A stretch of DNA of 64,000 bases, taken from NCBI RefSeq assembly GCF_023101085.1, contig NZ_CP064703.1:7006001-7070000 (forward strand). The letters are read 5' to 3'. The translations under genes and the position numbers were made by a program. Positions within the stretch are counted from its first letter, which is position 1. Every line of letters starts with the position of its first letter. This DNA is from Bradyrhizobium sp. 170. GTDB taxonomy: Bacteria; Pseudomonadota; Alphaproteobacteria; Rhizobiales; Xanthobacteraceae. Of the stretch, positions 26,463 through 35,341 are shown piece after piece. Below the pieces are notes generated by a model. That model was not told where the DNA came from. It worked only from the letters and a program-made list of their open reading frames with translations, and did no database searches.

Positions 26463-26918
26463 CTACGCCTTCGGTTTGCAATGCATCAGGCCGGTGCGGC
26501 GACAACTTGCCACCACCTCGTCGCGCTGATTGGTCATGGTGTGCTCGAACTCGACGATGCCCTGGTTCGGCCGCGACTTGCTTTCACGCTTGGAGATAAT
26601 TTTGGTGTGCGCCTTGAGCGTATCGCCGTGAAACACCGGCTTTGGAAACTTAACGTCGGTCATGCCGAGGTTGCCGATCGTGGTGCCAAGCGTCGTATCG
26701 TAAACGCTCATCCCGATCATGATGCCGAGCGTATAGATGCTGTTGAATAGCCGCTGGCCGAACTCGGTATTTTCGGAGAAATGCGCATCGATATGCAGCG
26801 GCTGCGGGTTCATGGTCAGCAGGCTGAACATCGTGTTGTCCATCTCGGTCACGGTCCTTGAGAATTCATGATGAAATTCCCGGCCGACCTCGAACTCCTC
26901 GAAATACAATCCAGCCAT
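26463..26918 (-). CDS. MaoC-family acyl-CoA hydratase
   Basis: A single hot-dog-fold domain of 151 residues. The hydratase region is TMNPQPLHIDAHFSENTEFG followed by QRLFNSIYTLGIMIG; Asp/His of the R-hydratase pair appear in PLHIDAHF. Members add water to 2-enoyl-CoA esters, including mesaconyl- and itaconyl-CoA. It overlaps the crotonase gene by one base and runs straight into the CitE gene, suggesting that hydration and lyase steps are successive. Confidence 0.85.
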   Translation of the reverse strand: MAGLYFEEFEVGREFHHEFSRTVTEMDNTMFSLLTMNPQPLHIDAHFSENTEFGQRLFNSIYTLGIMIGMSVYDTTLGTTIGNLGMTDVKFPKPVFHGDTLKAHTKIISKRESKSRPNQGIVEFEHTMTNQRDEVVASCRRTGLMHCKPKA

Positions 26919-27694
26919 CAGCGTCCCCTGTAGTTCGGCGTCCGCTTCTCGACGAACGCATTCAAGCCTTCCTGACAGTCCTCCGTCGTTGCGACAAGCG
27001 CAAAACTCTCGGCCGCGTTCTCGACCGAGCGGCGGAAATCGGCGTCGACCGCCCGCATAAAGGCATCGCGCCCGATCTTCATGACGATGGGCGATTTGGC
27101 GGCGAGCTTTCCCGCGATCTCCCGCGCGCGCCCGAGCGCCGTTCCTTTCGGAACGACTTCGCTCAGCAATCCCATGCGAAAGGCTGTCGCGGCATCGAAG
27201 GGCTCGCCCAGGAACAGTGGCCCGAAGGCCTGGTGCTTGCCGACCAGCCGCGGCAATTGCACGAAGTGAATGGCCGGGATCAGGCCTACGTCGATCTCGG
27301 GATAGCCGAAGGTACAGGCGTCACCCGCGATGATCATGTCGCAGGAGATCGCAATCGTCATGCCGCCGGCGCGCACCGCACCGTCGACGGCAGCGATCGT
27401 CGGCTTGCCCATGCGATACTGGGTATCGTTGAGCGCAAAATACAGCCGCTCGAGGAATTTCTTGGTCTCGATCCCCGGCTTGCCCCGAACGATGTCCAGA
27501 TCGAGCCCGGCGCAAAACACCTTGTGCGCGCTGCCGATGATGACGGCACGCACCGCTTCGTCGTCCCTCGCCTTCGAAAGCGCCGCCAGCAGCGCATCGA
27601 TCAGGTCCATGCTCAGCGCATTGACCGGCGGATGGTCCAGCATGATCTCGGCAATATTGCCTGAGACGGAATAACGAACGAGATCGGTACTCAT
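26918..27694 (-). CDS. Enoyl-CoA hydratase/isomerase (crotonase) family protein
   Basis: A 258-residue crotonase. The oxyanion segments FCAGLDLDI and DGAVRAGGMTIAISCDM and the substrate segment GYPEIDVGLIPAI are clear. One of the two hydratase glutamates is replaced: the usual G-G-G-x-E-L/F reads R-A-G-G-M-T-I, while the second Glu is kept in YPEIDVG. This argues for an isomerase or another crotonase reaction instead of simple hydration. Its start overlaps the stop of the upstream CoA-transferase (ATGA). Confidence 0.85.
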   Translation of the reverse strand: MSTDLVRYSVSGNIAEIMLDHPPVNALSMDLIDALLAALSKARDDEAVRAVIIGSAHKVFCAGLDLDIVRGKPGIETKKFLERLYFALNDTQYRMGKPTIAAVDGAVRAGGMTIAISCDMIIAGDACTFGYPEIDVGLIPAIHFVQLPRLVGKHQAFGPLFLGEPFDAATAFRMGLLSEVVPKGTALGRAREIAGKLAAKSPIVMKIGRDAFMRAVDADFRRSVENAAESFALVATTEDCQEGLNAFVEKRTPNYRGR

Positions 27695-28905
27695 GCCGTG
27701 CCTCCCTTGGCCTGACGCACCGCGCCGGCCTTGACCAGATCATCGATGGCGCTACGTTCGAAACCCGCTTCCAGCAGCACCTCGTAGCTGTCCTGGCCTA
27801 TATCAGGCGCAGGGCGCAAGTCATCCTCCGAGAAGCTCGCAATGCCCGGCGTCCGCGGCGAGTACACTGGCCCCACGCCCGGCGTCTGCTGGCAGACCGC
27901 GGCCCTTGTCGCCTCGACATGGACGTTGCGCAGCCATTCCCCGGGATTGAGGATCCGTTCGGCGATGAGATCGGCGGCATGCAGGCGGGCAAGCCAGGCA
28001 TCCATCGGCTGCGTCAGAAATATCTCACGCAACTGCGGGATCAGCGCATCAACGGAATCAGCGCGCCGGGCAAAATCGACGAAGCGCGGATCGCTGGCGA
28101 GGTCGTCGCGGCCGATCGCCGCGCACAGCCGCTTGTATTGCGGCTCGTTCACCAGCGTGACCATCATCCAGCCATCGGCCGTCTGATACGAGCCCGCCGG
28201 CACGTTAAGCGCGCGTGGCGCACCGCCTTCCAGAATATGCTCGGCCACCTTGTGGCCAAGCAAGGCAGACGTCGACTGGCAAAGGTTGGCGTCGATCCAG
28301 CGCCCGGTGCCGACGGTTGTGCGCGCGAACAGCGTCGTCGCGATGGCCTGGAAGGCGTAGACGCCGGTGACGACGTCGGAGATCGTGGTGCCGACCCGAT
28401 GCGGGGTGCCGTCGTTGCCGACATTGATCGACACCAGACCAGAGAAGGCCTGCGCGACGGAATCGGAGCCAGGCCGCTTCGAATAGGGACCGCTCTGCCC
28501 GAACGCGCTGACGGACAAATAGATCAGGCCAGGATTGTCACGCGACAATTCCTCGTAGCCAATCCCCAGCCGCGCGGCGACGCCCGGCCTGAAGCCTTCG
28601 ATCAGAACGTCGCAATCTCTCGCCAGCCTTCGCGCGATTGCGATCCCGTCCTTGTGCTTCATGTCGAGGCAGAGGCTGCGCTTGCCGCGGTTATAGACCG
28701 CCGAGAGCGTTGTATGGCTTCCATAGGTCGTTCCGAGGAAACGCGACCAATCCCCCTCCGGCGGCTCGACCTTGACCACGTCGGCGCCATAGATGCCCAG
28801 CAGCATCGCGCAATAGGGCGAGGCGATGCCCTGCCCGAAATCCAGCACACGCAGGCCGGCATACGGCGCCTCATGCGTCGGCGATATCTTGCGTTCGATG
28901 GTCAT
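27691..28905 (-). CDS. CaiB/BaiF family CoA-transferase
   Basis: A class III CoA-transferase of 404 residues: LRVLDFGQGIASPYCAMLLG, YGADVVKVEPPEGDW, KRSLCLDMKHKDG, and HRVGTTISDVVTGVYAFQAI with the catalytic Asp (TTISDVVTG). It shares fold but little neighbourhood with the other CoA-transferase at 6777-8048. In the leftward operon it lies between the importer genes and the crotonase, so it probably charges an imported acid, or a pathway product, with CoA. A class III transferase beside MaoC and CitE genes is also the make-up of the Pseudomonas itaconate operon. Confidence 0.87.
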   Translation of the reverse strand: MTIERKISPTHEAPYAGLRVLDFGQGIASPYCAMLLGIYGADVVKVEPPEGDWSRFLGTTYGSHTTLSAVYNRGKRSLCLDMKHKDGIAIARRLARDCDVLIEGFRPGVAARLGIGYEELSRDNPGLIYLSVSAFGQSGPYSKRPGSDSVAQAFSGLVSINVGNDGTPHRVGTTISDVVTGVYAFQAIATTLFARTTVGTGRWIDANLCQSTSALLGHKVAEHILEGGAPRALNVPAGSYQTADGWMMVTLVNEPQYKRLCAAIGRDDLASDPRFVDFARRADSVDALIPQLREIFLTQPMDAWLARLHAADLIAERILNPGEWLRNVHVEATRAAVCQQTPGVGPVYSPRTPGIASFSEDDLRPAPDIGQDSYEVLLEAGFERSAIDDLVKAGAVRQAKGGTA

Positions 28906-28929
28906 TCCGCCCCCCGGTCGGGCCGAAAG

Positions 28930-29646
28930 CTACAGCGCGAGGTAGCGCTGACGAATGTTATCGTTGGCTTTCAGCTCTTCGATCCCGGATGTGTAGACGA
29001 TCTGGCCCTTGTCGATAACCGTCGCGTGGCTCGCAAGGCCAAGGCAAAAATGCATGTTCTGCTCGGCGATCAGCACCGTCGCCCCGGTGCCGCGGAGCTG
29101 TCGCAGCAATTCGCCGATCCGCTGCACGATAATCGGCGCCAGCCCTTCGCTCGGCTCGTCCAGAAGTAGCAGCGCGGGATTGCCCATCAACGTGCGGGCA
29201 ATCGCCAGCATCTGCTGTTCGCCACCCGACAGCCGTCCTGCGATCCGGTGCCGCAGCGGCTCCAGCAGCGGAAACACGTCGTAAACGCGCCGGATCGACC
29301 ATTCGTCCTCGCCATCAGGCCCCTTCTTGGCGCCGATGACCAGATTGTCCTCCACCGTGTGCTCCGGAAATATCTGGCGATCCTCCGGCACGAAGCCGAG
29401 ACCGGCGCGTGCGATGTGGTGTGGCTTTAGCCCGGACACTACTTTTCCGCGCAACGTAACCTTGCCGCGGCGGGCGGGAGCCAACCCCATGATGGCTTTC
29501 ATGGTGGTGGATTTGCCGGCGCCGTTGCGGCCGAGCAATGCCATGGTCTCGCCCTGCCGGACCGACAGGCCCACGCCGAACAGGATCTGGCTGGTGCCGT
29601 AATAGACGTCGAGATCCTCGACCTGAACGATCGGCCGCGCACTCAT
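28930..29646 (-). CDS. livF: Liv-type ABC importer ATPase (LivF)
   Basis: A 238-residue ATPase. Walker A GRNGAGKST, signature LSGGEQQMLAIART, Walker B ALLLLDEPSEGLAP and EQNMHFCLGLASHATVIDKG are those of LivF. The start at 29646 overlaps the LivG stop (ATGA). It powers the importer with LivG at the cytoplasmic face. Substrates of this class include branched-chain amino acids, but also aromatic and other carboxylates in rhizobia; the neighbouring catabolic genes favour an organic acid. Confidence 0.92.
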   Translation of the reverse strand: MSARPIVQVEDLDVYYGTSQILFGVGLSVRQGETMALLGRNGAGKSTTMKAIMGLAPARRGKVTLRGKVVSGLKPHHIARAGLGFVPEDRQIFPEHTVEDNLVIGAKKGPDGEDEWSIRRVYDVFPLLEPLRHRIAGRLSGGEQQMLAIARTLMGNPALLLLDEPSEGLAPIIVQRIGELLRQLRGTGATVLIAEQNMHFCLGLASHATVIDKGQIVYTSGIEELKANDNIRQRYLAL

Positions 29647-30401
29647 ACCGCTGCCCCGGCGTGGTGTTCGGTACCGAGATAGGCCTCGATCACAGCCTCG
29701 TTGCGGCGGATCGCATCGGGCGTGCCGGTTGCGAGAATACGGCCGTAGCAGAGCACCACGATTTCGGGTGCGATCTTGAACACGATATCCATGTCGTGCT
29801 CGATGAACACCACCGTGATCTTCTGCTTCTCCCAGAGCTCCCTCACCTTGTCGATCATCCGCCAGCGCTCCTCGGTGCCCATGCCGGCGGTGGGCTCGTC
29901 GAGCAGCAGCACCTTGGGATCCAGCACCAGTGCGAGTGCGATATCGAGCAGCTTCTGATCGCCATGCGACAGCGTCGCCGCGGTGCGATTGCGCTTGCCG
30001 GCCAGCCCCAGCAATTCCATCGCATGCTCGGCGCGGTCGCGGGTTTCGGCCAGCGGGAAACGTCGGTGAAGCACGCTGGCGCGACGCTGATCGGCGCAAA
30101 CTGCCGCCAGCATCGTCTCATGCACCGTCAGCGACGGAAAAATACTCGCGACCTGAAACGCCCGGCCGATACCGTGACGCACGATATCGGGCGGCGACCG
30201 CCCTGCCATATCGACGCCATTGAGCAGGATCTGGCCGGAGTCCGGCCTCAGCGCGCCGGTGATCAGGTTGAAGAATGTGCTCTTGCCGGCGCCGTTGGGG
30301 CCGATCACGGCGGTGAGCGAACCGTCGGCGAAGTCGAGCGTGACATTATCCGTCGCCTTGACGCCGCCGAACGATTTCGAAAGGGAGCGTATCTCCAGCA
30401 T
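29643..30401 (-). CDS. livG: Liv-type ABC importer ATPase (LivG)
   Basis: A 252-residue ATPase starting MLEIRSLSKSFGGVKATDNV. Walker A GPNGAGKST, signature region LSHGDQKLLDIALAL (LSHG, usual for LivG) and Walker B VLLLDEPTAGMGTEE. The LivG-specific C-terminal extension is present. The start at 30401 lies two bases past the livM stop. Partner of LivF. Confidence 0.92.
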   Translation of the reverse strand: MLEIRSLSKSFGGVKATDNVTLDFADGSLTAVIGPNGAGKSTFFNLITGALRPDSGQILLNGVDMAGRSPPDIVRHGIGRAFQVASIFPSLTVHETMLAAVCADQRRASVLHRRFPLAETRDRAEHAMELLGLAGKRNRTAATLSHGDQKLLDIALALVLDPKVLLLDEPTAGMGTEERWRMIDKVRELWEKQKITVVFIEHDMDIVFKIAPEIVVLCYGRILATGTPDAIRRNEAVIEAYLGTEHHAGAAV

Positions 30402-30403
30402 GG

Positions 30404-31420
30404 CTACTCCCCGGAACCTTCGCGGCGTCGCGCATACCACTCGACCACAAAATCCATCAGGCCTTTCCGCAGGCCGATGGCAAAGAACAGGATCACGATC
30501 CCGAGCACGATGCCGTAATATTCGGTCAGCCGCGTCACGGTGTCGTTGAGGATCAGCAACAAGACGGTGCCCACCATCGGGCCAAGGAACGTCGTAACGC
30601 CGCCCAGCATGTTGATGAAGATGCCCTCACCCGAGATCGTCCAGTAGGCGAACTCGGGATAGGCGCCCGACACGAACAGCGCCATGATGATGCCGCCGGT
30701 GGAGGCAAACAGTGCCGCCAGCACGAAGATCGTGAGTTTTGCGCGCCAGACGTCGATGCCGATGAAGCTGGCGCGGGTGGCGTTGTCGCGGATCATCCGC
30801 AAGGTATAGCCGAACGGCGATTGCGCGATCTGGCGCATCAAGAGAAGGCCGATCACCAACAGCGCGCAACTCGTGATGTACAGATGCACATGGTTCGACA
30901 AGTCGACGCCGAAAAAGGCCGGGCGCGGGATACCGCCGCGCAAGCCCTGATCGCCGCCGGTCAGCGATACCCAGGATAAAATCGTACTGTGGATCAGCAT
31001 CTGGAATGCCAGCGTGACAAAGGCGAAGTAGATCTCCTTCAGCCGCACGCAGATCGCGCCGATGACGGCGGCGATAAGGGTGGTGATGACTAGCGTCGCA
31101 ACAAACGCAACCGGCACCGGCAGGCCGCTGCGCTGCATGATCAGGCCAAAGCCGTAGGCGCCGAGGCCAAAGAACATCCCGTGGCCGAACGAGACCAAGC
31201 CGGTAAAACCCACCAGCAGGTTGAGCGAGGTCGCGAACAGGCCGAACGCCGAGCAACGGATGACAAAATCGAGCAGCGCCTTGCTGCCGGTGAGCATCGG
31301 CAGGATCGCCAGCACGGCAAAGGCCGCCAACGCGATCAGCACGTCGCGATAGCGCGAGCGCTGCGATTGGGACTCGATCCGCGGCACCACGGCGCCCTGT
31401 TCGGCCTGCAATTCGGTCAT
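30404..31420 (-). CDS. livM: Liv-type ABC importer permease (LivM)
   Basis: A 338-residue inner-membrane protein with about nine hydrophobic segments. LNLLVGFTGLVSFGHGMFFG and GAYGFGLIMQ are the LivM signature, and the EAA-like loop is GYTLRMIRDNATRASFIGID. It overlaps the livH stop by four bases. Forms the channel with LivH. Confidence 0.92.
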   Translation of the reverse strand: MTELQAEQGAVVPRIESQSQRSRYRDVLIALAAFAVLAILPMLTGSKALLDFVIRCSAFGLFATSLNLLVGFTGLVSFGHGMFFGLGAYGFGLIMQRSGLPVPVAFVATLVITTLIAAVIGAICVRLKEIYFAFVTLAFQMLIHSTILSWVSLTGGDQGLRGGIPRPAFFGVDLSNHVHLYITSCALLVIGLLLMRQIAQSPFGYTLRMIRDNATRASFIGIDVWRAKLTIFVLAALFASTGGIIMALFVSGAYPEFAYWTISGEGIFINMLGGVTTFLGPMVGTVLLLILNDTVTRLTEYYGIVLGIVILFFAIGLRKGLMDFVVEWYARRREGSGE

Positions 31421-32328
31421 GCGACCTCCTTGCCGAACAGCCCGGTGGGCCGGGACACCAGCACGATCACCATGAACAGGTACATCAGCCCTTCCGTGAA
31501 CAGGGGAAAGCCGAGCGATCCAAACGAGCGGATCATGCCGATCAGGATTGCGCCGATCAGCGCGCCGAGGATCGAGCCCATGCCGCCGATTACCGTGACG
31601 ATGAAGGATTCGATCAGGACCGAAAATCCCATGCCCGGCGTCAGCGAGCGCACCGGCGCGGCGAGCGCACCCGCAAGGCCCGCGAGCATGCCGCCGAGCG
31701 CGAACACCCCGCCATAGATAAGACCTGTATTGATGCCGAGCGCGGATACCATGCCCGGATTATGCGCGGCCGCGCGGATCACCTTGCCGATCCTGGTGCG
31801 GCCCAGGCCGAGCCCGAGAACCACGGCTGCCACCAGCGCGACACCGATCAGGAGTAGGTAATACGGCGGCACCACGCCGCCGGCAATGAACAGCGGCGCC
31901 ACCTGGAACGCCGCCGGCATGCCCATCGACTTGAATTCCGGCCCCCAGATCATCCGTACGACGTCATCGAAGATCAGCACGAAAGCATAGCAGACAAGGA
32001 GTTGCATCAGCACGTCGGAGCCATAGACCCGGCTCATGAATACGCGCTCGAAGATCAGGCCAAGCAGCGCCGTGCCGGCCGCCCCGCTCAGCATCGCCAG
32101 CGCAAAACTGCCAGTGAACTGATAGGCCGTCATCGCGAAATAAGCGCCGAACATATAGAAGGCGCCGTGGCTGAAGTTCACGACCTTGAGCACGCCAAAA
32201 ATCAGCGTCAGCCCGACGGCGACGAGAAACAGCAACATGCCGATGATGAAGCCACTGGTGGTCTGCGTCACCAGGCAGGCAGAACTGGCGAGACAGCCGG
32301 TAAGCGCATCGAGATCCAAGGGAAGCAT
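31417..32328 (-). CDS. livH: Liv-type ABC importer permease (LivH)
   Basis: A 303-residue inner-membrane protein starting MLPLDLDALTGCLASSACLV. VGLTLIFGVLKVVNFSHGAF is the conserved LivH segment, and GKVIRAAAHNPGMVSALGIN is its EAA-type loop. The 27-residue N-terminal extension to 32409 is not supported. It follows the binding-protein gene by 87 bp, a common spacing that lets the binding protein be made in excess. Confidence 0.92.
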   Translation of the reverse strand: MLPLDLDALTGCLASSACLVTQTTSGFIIGMLLFLVAVGLTLIFGVLKVVNFSHGAFYMFGAYFAMTAYQFTGSFALAMLSGAAGTALLGLIFERVFMSRVYGSDVLMQLLVCYAFVLIFDDVVRMIWGPEFKSMGMPAAFQVAPLFIAGGVVPPYYLLLIGVALVAAVVLGLGLGRTRIGKVIRAAAHNPGMVSALGINTGLIYGGVFALGGMLAGLAGALAAPVRSLTPGMGFSVLIESFIVTVIGGMGSILGALIGAILIGMIRSFGSLGFPLFTEGLMYLFMVIVLVSRPTGLFGKEVA

Positions 32329-32415
32329 CCATTGCAGCGTGCCAGCATGCGCGGCGCGCGAGAAACATTCGGCGGCGAACGGAGGCAGCCTACGCTGCCT
32401 CCGCCTCACAGTCGA

Positions 32416-33675
32416 TCAGGTGTAGCCCTTGCTCTTCTTCCACTCGGCTTCGAGCTCGAAGATCGTCTTCCAGTCGCCGGCCTGAACTTGCGGCACGTAG
32501 GGTTCTTGCGGGATCGTCGTGCCCCAGCCGATCGCATAGCCGACCAGCGTCTGGTCCTCGGCCCGCATGGTGACGGTGCCGTCGGCGCCAAACGGCGACT
32601 TGATCTTCAGGCCGCGCAACGCCTCCGCAATCTTCTTGCCGTCGGCTGAATTCGCCTTCTTCGAAGCTTCCGCCAACAGCATGATTGCAGTTGCATTTTC
32701 CCATGACCAGTTGGTGGGATATTCGTTGTACTTCGCCTTGTAAGCGTCACCCCATGCCGCATTTTCCGCGGTCGCGGGATAGGTCTTGATGTAGCGGTTG
32801 CCGGAATGAATGCCCTTCGGCAGGTTCTTCACTACCGTCAGCGCGGTGTAGTCGGCCATGTTGACCGCGAACACTTCCATCTGGCTGAACAGCGCGTAGA
32901 TGTTGGCCTGATCGATATAGGATGTGAGATCGCCGCCCCAGAGACAGGAATACAATGCTTGCGGCTTGGCCTGCAGGATTTTCGTCACCACCTCGGTGTA
33001 GTCAGGCTGGAAGAGCTTGGGCCAGGACTCGCTAATGATCTCAACGTCAGGCGCGAAGCGCTTGAGATACGTCACGTATTCGCCGGTGGTGTCGCGGCCA
33101 TAGGCATAGTCGGGCGAACAGGTCGCCCATTTCTTCAGCCCCTTGGCCTTGGCGATCGCCGCTGCGTAGCTGCCGCCGACGATCGAGTCGTGCACGCCCT
33201 GCCGCGCGGTGCGGAACGCGTTGGGAATGTGCTGCTTGGGATCGGCAGTCAGCGCCGAGGTTTCCGAGTTGGTGTGAAGGCAGAGCACGCCGAGATCGCG
33301 CGCCACCTCATGCACCGCGAAGGCGCCCGATGATGCTTCCGCGTCGATCAGAATTTCGCATCCGTCGGTGTTGACGAGTTCGCGGGCGACGCGGGCGGCT
33401 TCCTGCGGCTGTCCCTTGGAATCGCGGATCACCATTTCGATCTGCCGTCCGGCCAGCCCGCCGGCAGCATTGACCTTTTCGATTTCCAGCATCACCCCGT
33501 TGCGCGACGAGGTTCCGAGCTGCGCCACACGTCCGGAGAGAATGGTCGGCATGCCGATCTTGATGGTCTTGGCTTGCGCGCGCGCCACCCAGGGCGTCGC
33601 AAATGTCACGGCCCCGGCGCCCATCATGGCCAATGTCGCACGTCGGCTTACGCCCGGTTTGCGGGTTCTCGTCAT
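32416..33675 (-). CDS. Liv-type ABC importer substrate-binding protein
   Basis: A 419-residue periplasmic binding protein. The N-terminus has a twin-arginine-type signal (SRRATLAMMGAGAVTFATP, mature from about residue 35 at AKTIKIGMP). IKIGMPTILSGRVAQLGTSS, ARVARELVNTDGCEILIDAE and KKWATCSPDYAYGRDTTGEY match the LivJ/AmiC-like fold. First gene of the leftward arm. Related binding proteins in rhizobia take aromatic and alicyclic acids, and the residue pattern does not settle the ligand. Confidence 0.9.
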   Translation of the reverse strand: MTRTRKPGVSRRATLAMMGAGAVTFATPWVARAQAKTIKIGMPTILSGRVAQLGTSSRNGVMLEIEKVNAAGGLAGRQIEMVIRDSKGQPQEAARVARELVNTDGCEILIDAEASSGAFAVHEVARDLGVLCLHTNSETSALTADPKQHIPNAFRTARQGVHDSIVGGSYAAAIAKAKGLKKWATCSPDYAYGRDTTGEYVTYLKRFAPDVEIISESWPKLFQPDYTEVVTKILQAKPQALYSCLWGGDLTSYIDQANIYALFSQMEVFAVNMADYTALTVVKNLPKGIHSGNRYIKTYPATAENAAWGDAYKAKYNEYPTNWSWENATAIMLLAEASKKANSADGKKIAEALRGLKIKSPFGADGTVTMRAEDQTLVGYAIGWGTTIPQEPYVPQVQAGDWKTIFELEAEWKKSKGYT

Positions 33676-33778
33676 TGCTTCCTCCCTGTGGGGTTTGCGT
33701 TCCCAAATCCCTTCCGGAGATCGTGTCGCCTCCGTACTCACAAGGATTTCAGAGCAAGGGGGGTGACGTCAAGCCAAA

Positions 33779-33803
33779 GATGAATTACGAGTCATAATTC
33801 ATC
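33779..33803. promoter_or_regulatory. Palindromic operator between the two catabolic arms
   Basis: GATGAATTA (33779-33787) and TAATTCATC (33795-33803) are perfect inverse repeats. The wider unit ATGAATTACGA-G-TCATAATTCAT is a 23-bp palindrome with one mismatched pair, typical of TetR-family operators. It sits 41 bases before the acyl-CoA ligase start and about 100 bases before the binding-protein start, so one bound protein could control both arms. The TetR gene at 35338 is the obvious candidate. Confidence 0.65.
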
Positions 33804-33844
33804 TAGGGAGAGACGGGGCCGGAAACCGGCTTTTTGGGCGGATA

Positions 33845-35341
33845 ATGATCAATCTATCCAGCTTCATCGCGTTTCATGCCCGGCGGACGCCGGATCGCTG
33901 TGCGCTGAAATACCGCGGCGAGGATGTCTCCTATGCCGATTTCGACGCCCGTATCCGCCGGGTCGGTGGATGGCTCGCCGCACGCGGAATAGGCCCGGGC
34001 GACGTGGTCGCGGTGCTGATGAAGAACAGCACCGCGTTTCTCGAACTGGTATTTGCCACCAGCCATATCGGCGCAGCGTTTTTGCCGATCAATTATCGCC
34101 TGTCGGCCGACGAAGTCGGCTACATCGTCGGCAATTCCGGCGCGCGCATCCTGATTGCGGATGAAGAGTTTTCCGGCACGGCCGCTGGCGGCGCACCGGT
34201 GGTGCTGCTCGATGAAGCCGCACAAGCCGCCGCTACTCAGCTTGCGCTCGACATCGCACCCGCCCCGATGCACGTCCGCCAACCGCGCGACCTGATGCGG
34301 CTGATGTACACGTCAGGCACGACGGACCGCCCCAAGGGCGTGATGCTCACCTATGAGAACATCTACTGGAAGTCCGCGGATCAGACTCTGGCCCTTGGCT
34401 TGAACGCCGACACGCGATTGCTGGTGGTCGGCCCGCTCTATCATGTCGGCGCGCTCGATCTGCCGGGGATCGCCGTGCTCTGGCACGGCGGCATGCTTTC
34501 CATCCACCGCAACTTCGAGCCCGAGCAGGCACTCGCCGCGATCGAGACGGAGAAACTCAACGCCGCCTGGTTCGCGCCCGTGATGACGACCGCGATCCTT
34601 ACCTGCCCTGCTCGCAACCGTTACGACGTATCGAGCCTCCGATGGGCGATCGGCGGTGGCGAGAAGACGCCGGAAATGCGCATCCGCGCCTTCTCCGATT
34701 ACTTCAGAAACGCCCGCTACATCGACGCCTATGGCCTGACCGAGACCTGCGGCGGCGACACCTTCATGGAAGCCGGCCGCGAGATCGAAAAGATCGGCTC
34801 GACCGGCCGCGCCATCGCCCATGTCGAAATCGAAATCCGTGACGATGCCGGCAACCGGCTGCCGTCCGGCAAGAACGGCGAAATCTGCCTGCGCGGGCCC
34901 AAGGTTACTCAAGGCTACTGGAAGGATGCCGAGAAAACCGCGGCGGCGTTCTTCGGCGACTGGTTCCGCACCGGCGACGTCGGCTATCTCGATGAGGACG
35001 GCTTTCTCTACCTGACTGATCGCAAGAAGGACATGATCATTTCCGGCGGCGAGAATATCGCATCCTCCGAAGTCGAACGCGTCATCTACGAACTGCCGCA
35101 GGTGCGCGAAGTCGCCGTCGTCGGTATGCCCGACGCGCGCTGGGGCGAAAGGCCCGTCGCGGTCGTGGTGCTGGGCGATGGCGCCGCACTGGAATTATCT
35201 GATCTCGCCGATCACTGTCGCGCGCGCCTCGCAGGTTTCAAGGTGCCAAAGCAATTGATCATCCGCGACAGCCTGCCGCGTAACCCTTCCGGAAAAGTCC
35301 TCAAGCGCGTGCTGCGCGCCGAACTGGAATCCCACGCATGA
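33845..35341 (+). CDS. Acyl-CoA synthetase (AMP-forming)
   Basis: A 498-residue ANL-family ligase. Motif A3 reads MYTSGTTDRPKGVML near residue 155-170, where the normal T-G is T-D; motif A5 is YGLTETCGG; A7-A8 are RTGDVGYLDEDGFL and LTDRKKDMIISGGENI; the C-terminal catalytic Lys is in NPSGKVLKR. It activates a carboxylic acid to acyl-AMP and then the CoA ester. Size and motifs fit medium-chain or aromatic acid ligases. It opens the rightward arm and its stop overlaps the TetR start (ATGA). Confidence 0.88.
   Translation: MINLSSFIAFHARRTPDRCALKYRGEDVSYADFDARIRRVGGWLAARGIGPGDVVAVLMKNSTAFLELVFATSHIGAAFLPINYRLSADEVGYIVGNSGARILIADEEFSGTAAGGAPVVLLDEAAQAAATQLALDIAPAPMHVRQPRDLMRLMYTSGTTDRPKGVMLTYENIYWKSADQTLALGLNADTRLLVVGPLYHVGALDLPGIAVLWHGGMLSIHRNFEPEQALAAIETEKLNAAWFAPVMTTAILTCPARNRYDVSSLRWAIGGGEKTPEMRIRAFSDYFRNARYIDAYGLTETCGGDTFMEAGREIEKIGSTGRAIAHVEIEIRDDAGNRLPSGKNGEICLRGPKVTQGYWKDAEKTAAAFFGDWFRTGDVGYLDEDGFLYLTDRKKDMIISGGENIASSEVERVIYELPQVREVAVVGMPDARWGERPVAVVVLGDGAALELSDLADHCRARLAGFKVPKQLIIRDSLPRNPSGKVLKRVLRAELESHA

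Noticed and set aside
24278..33675. Leftward arm as a plain leucine or valine degradation operon
   Set aside because: No acyl-CoA dehydrogenase, carboxylase or HMG-CoA lyase is present, and the importer class alone does not indicate amino acids.
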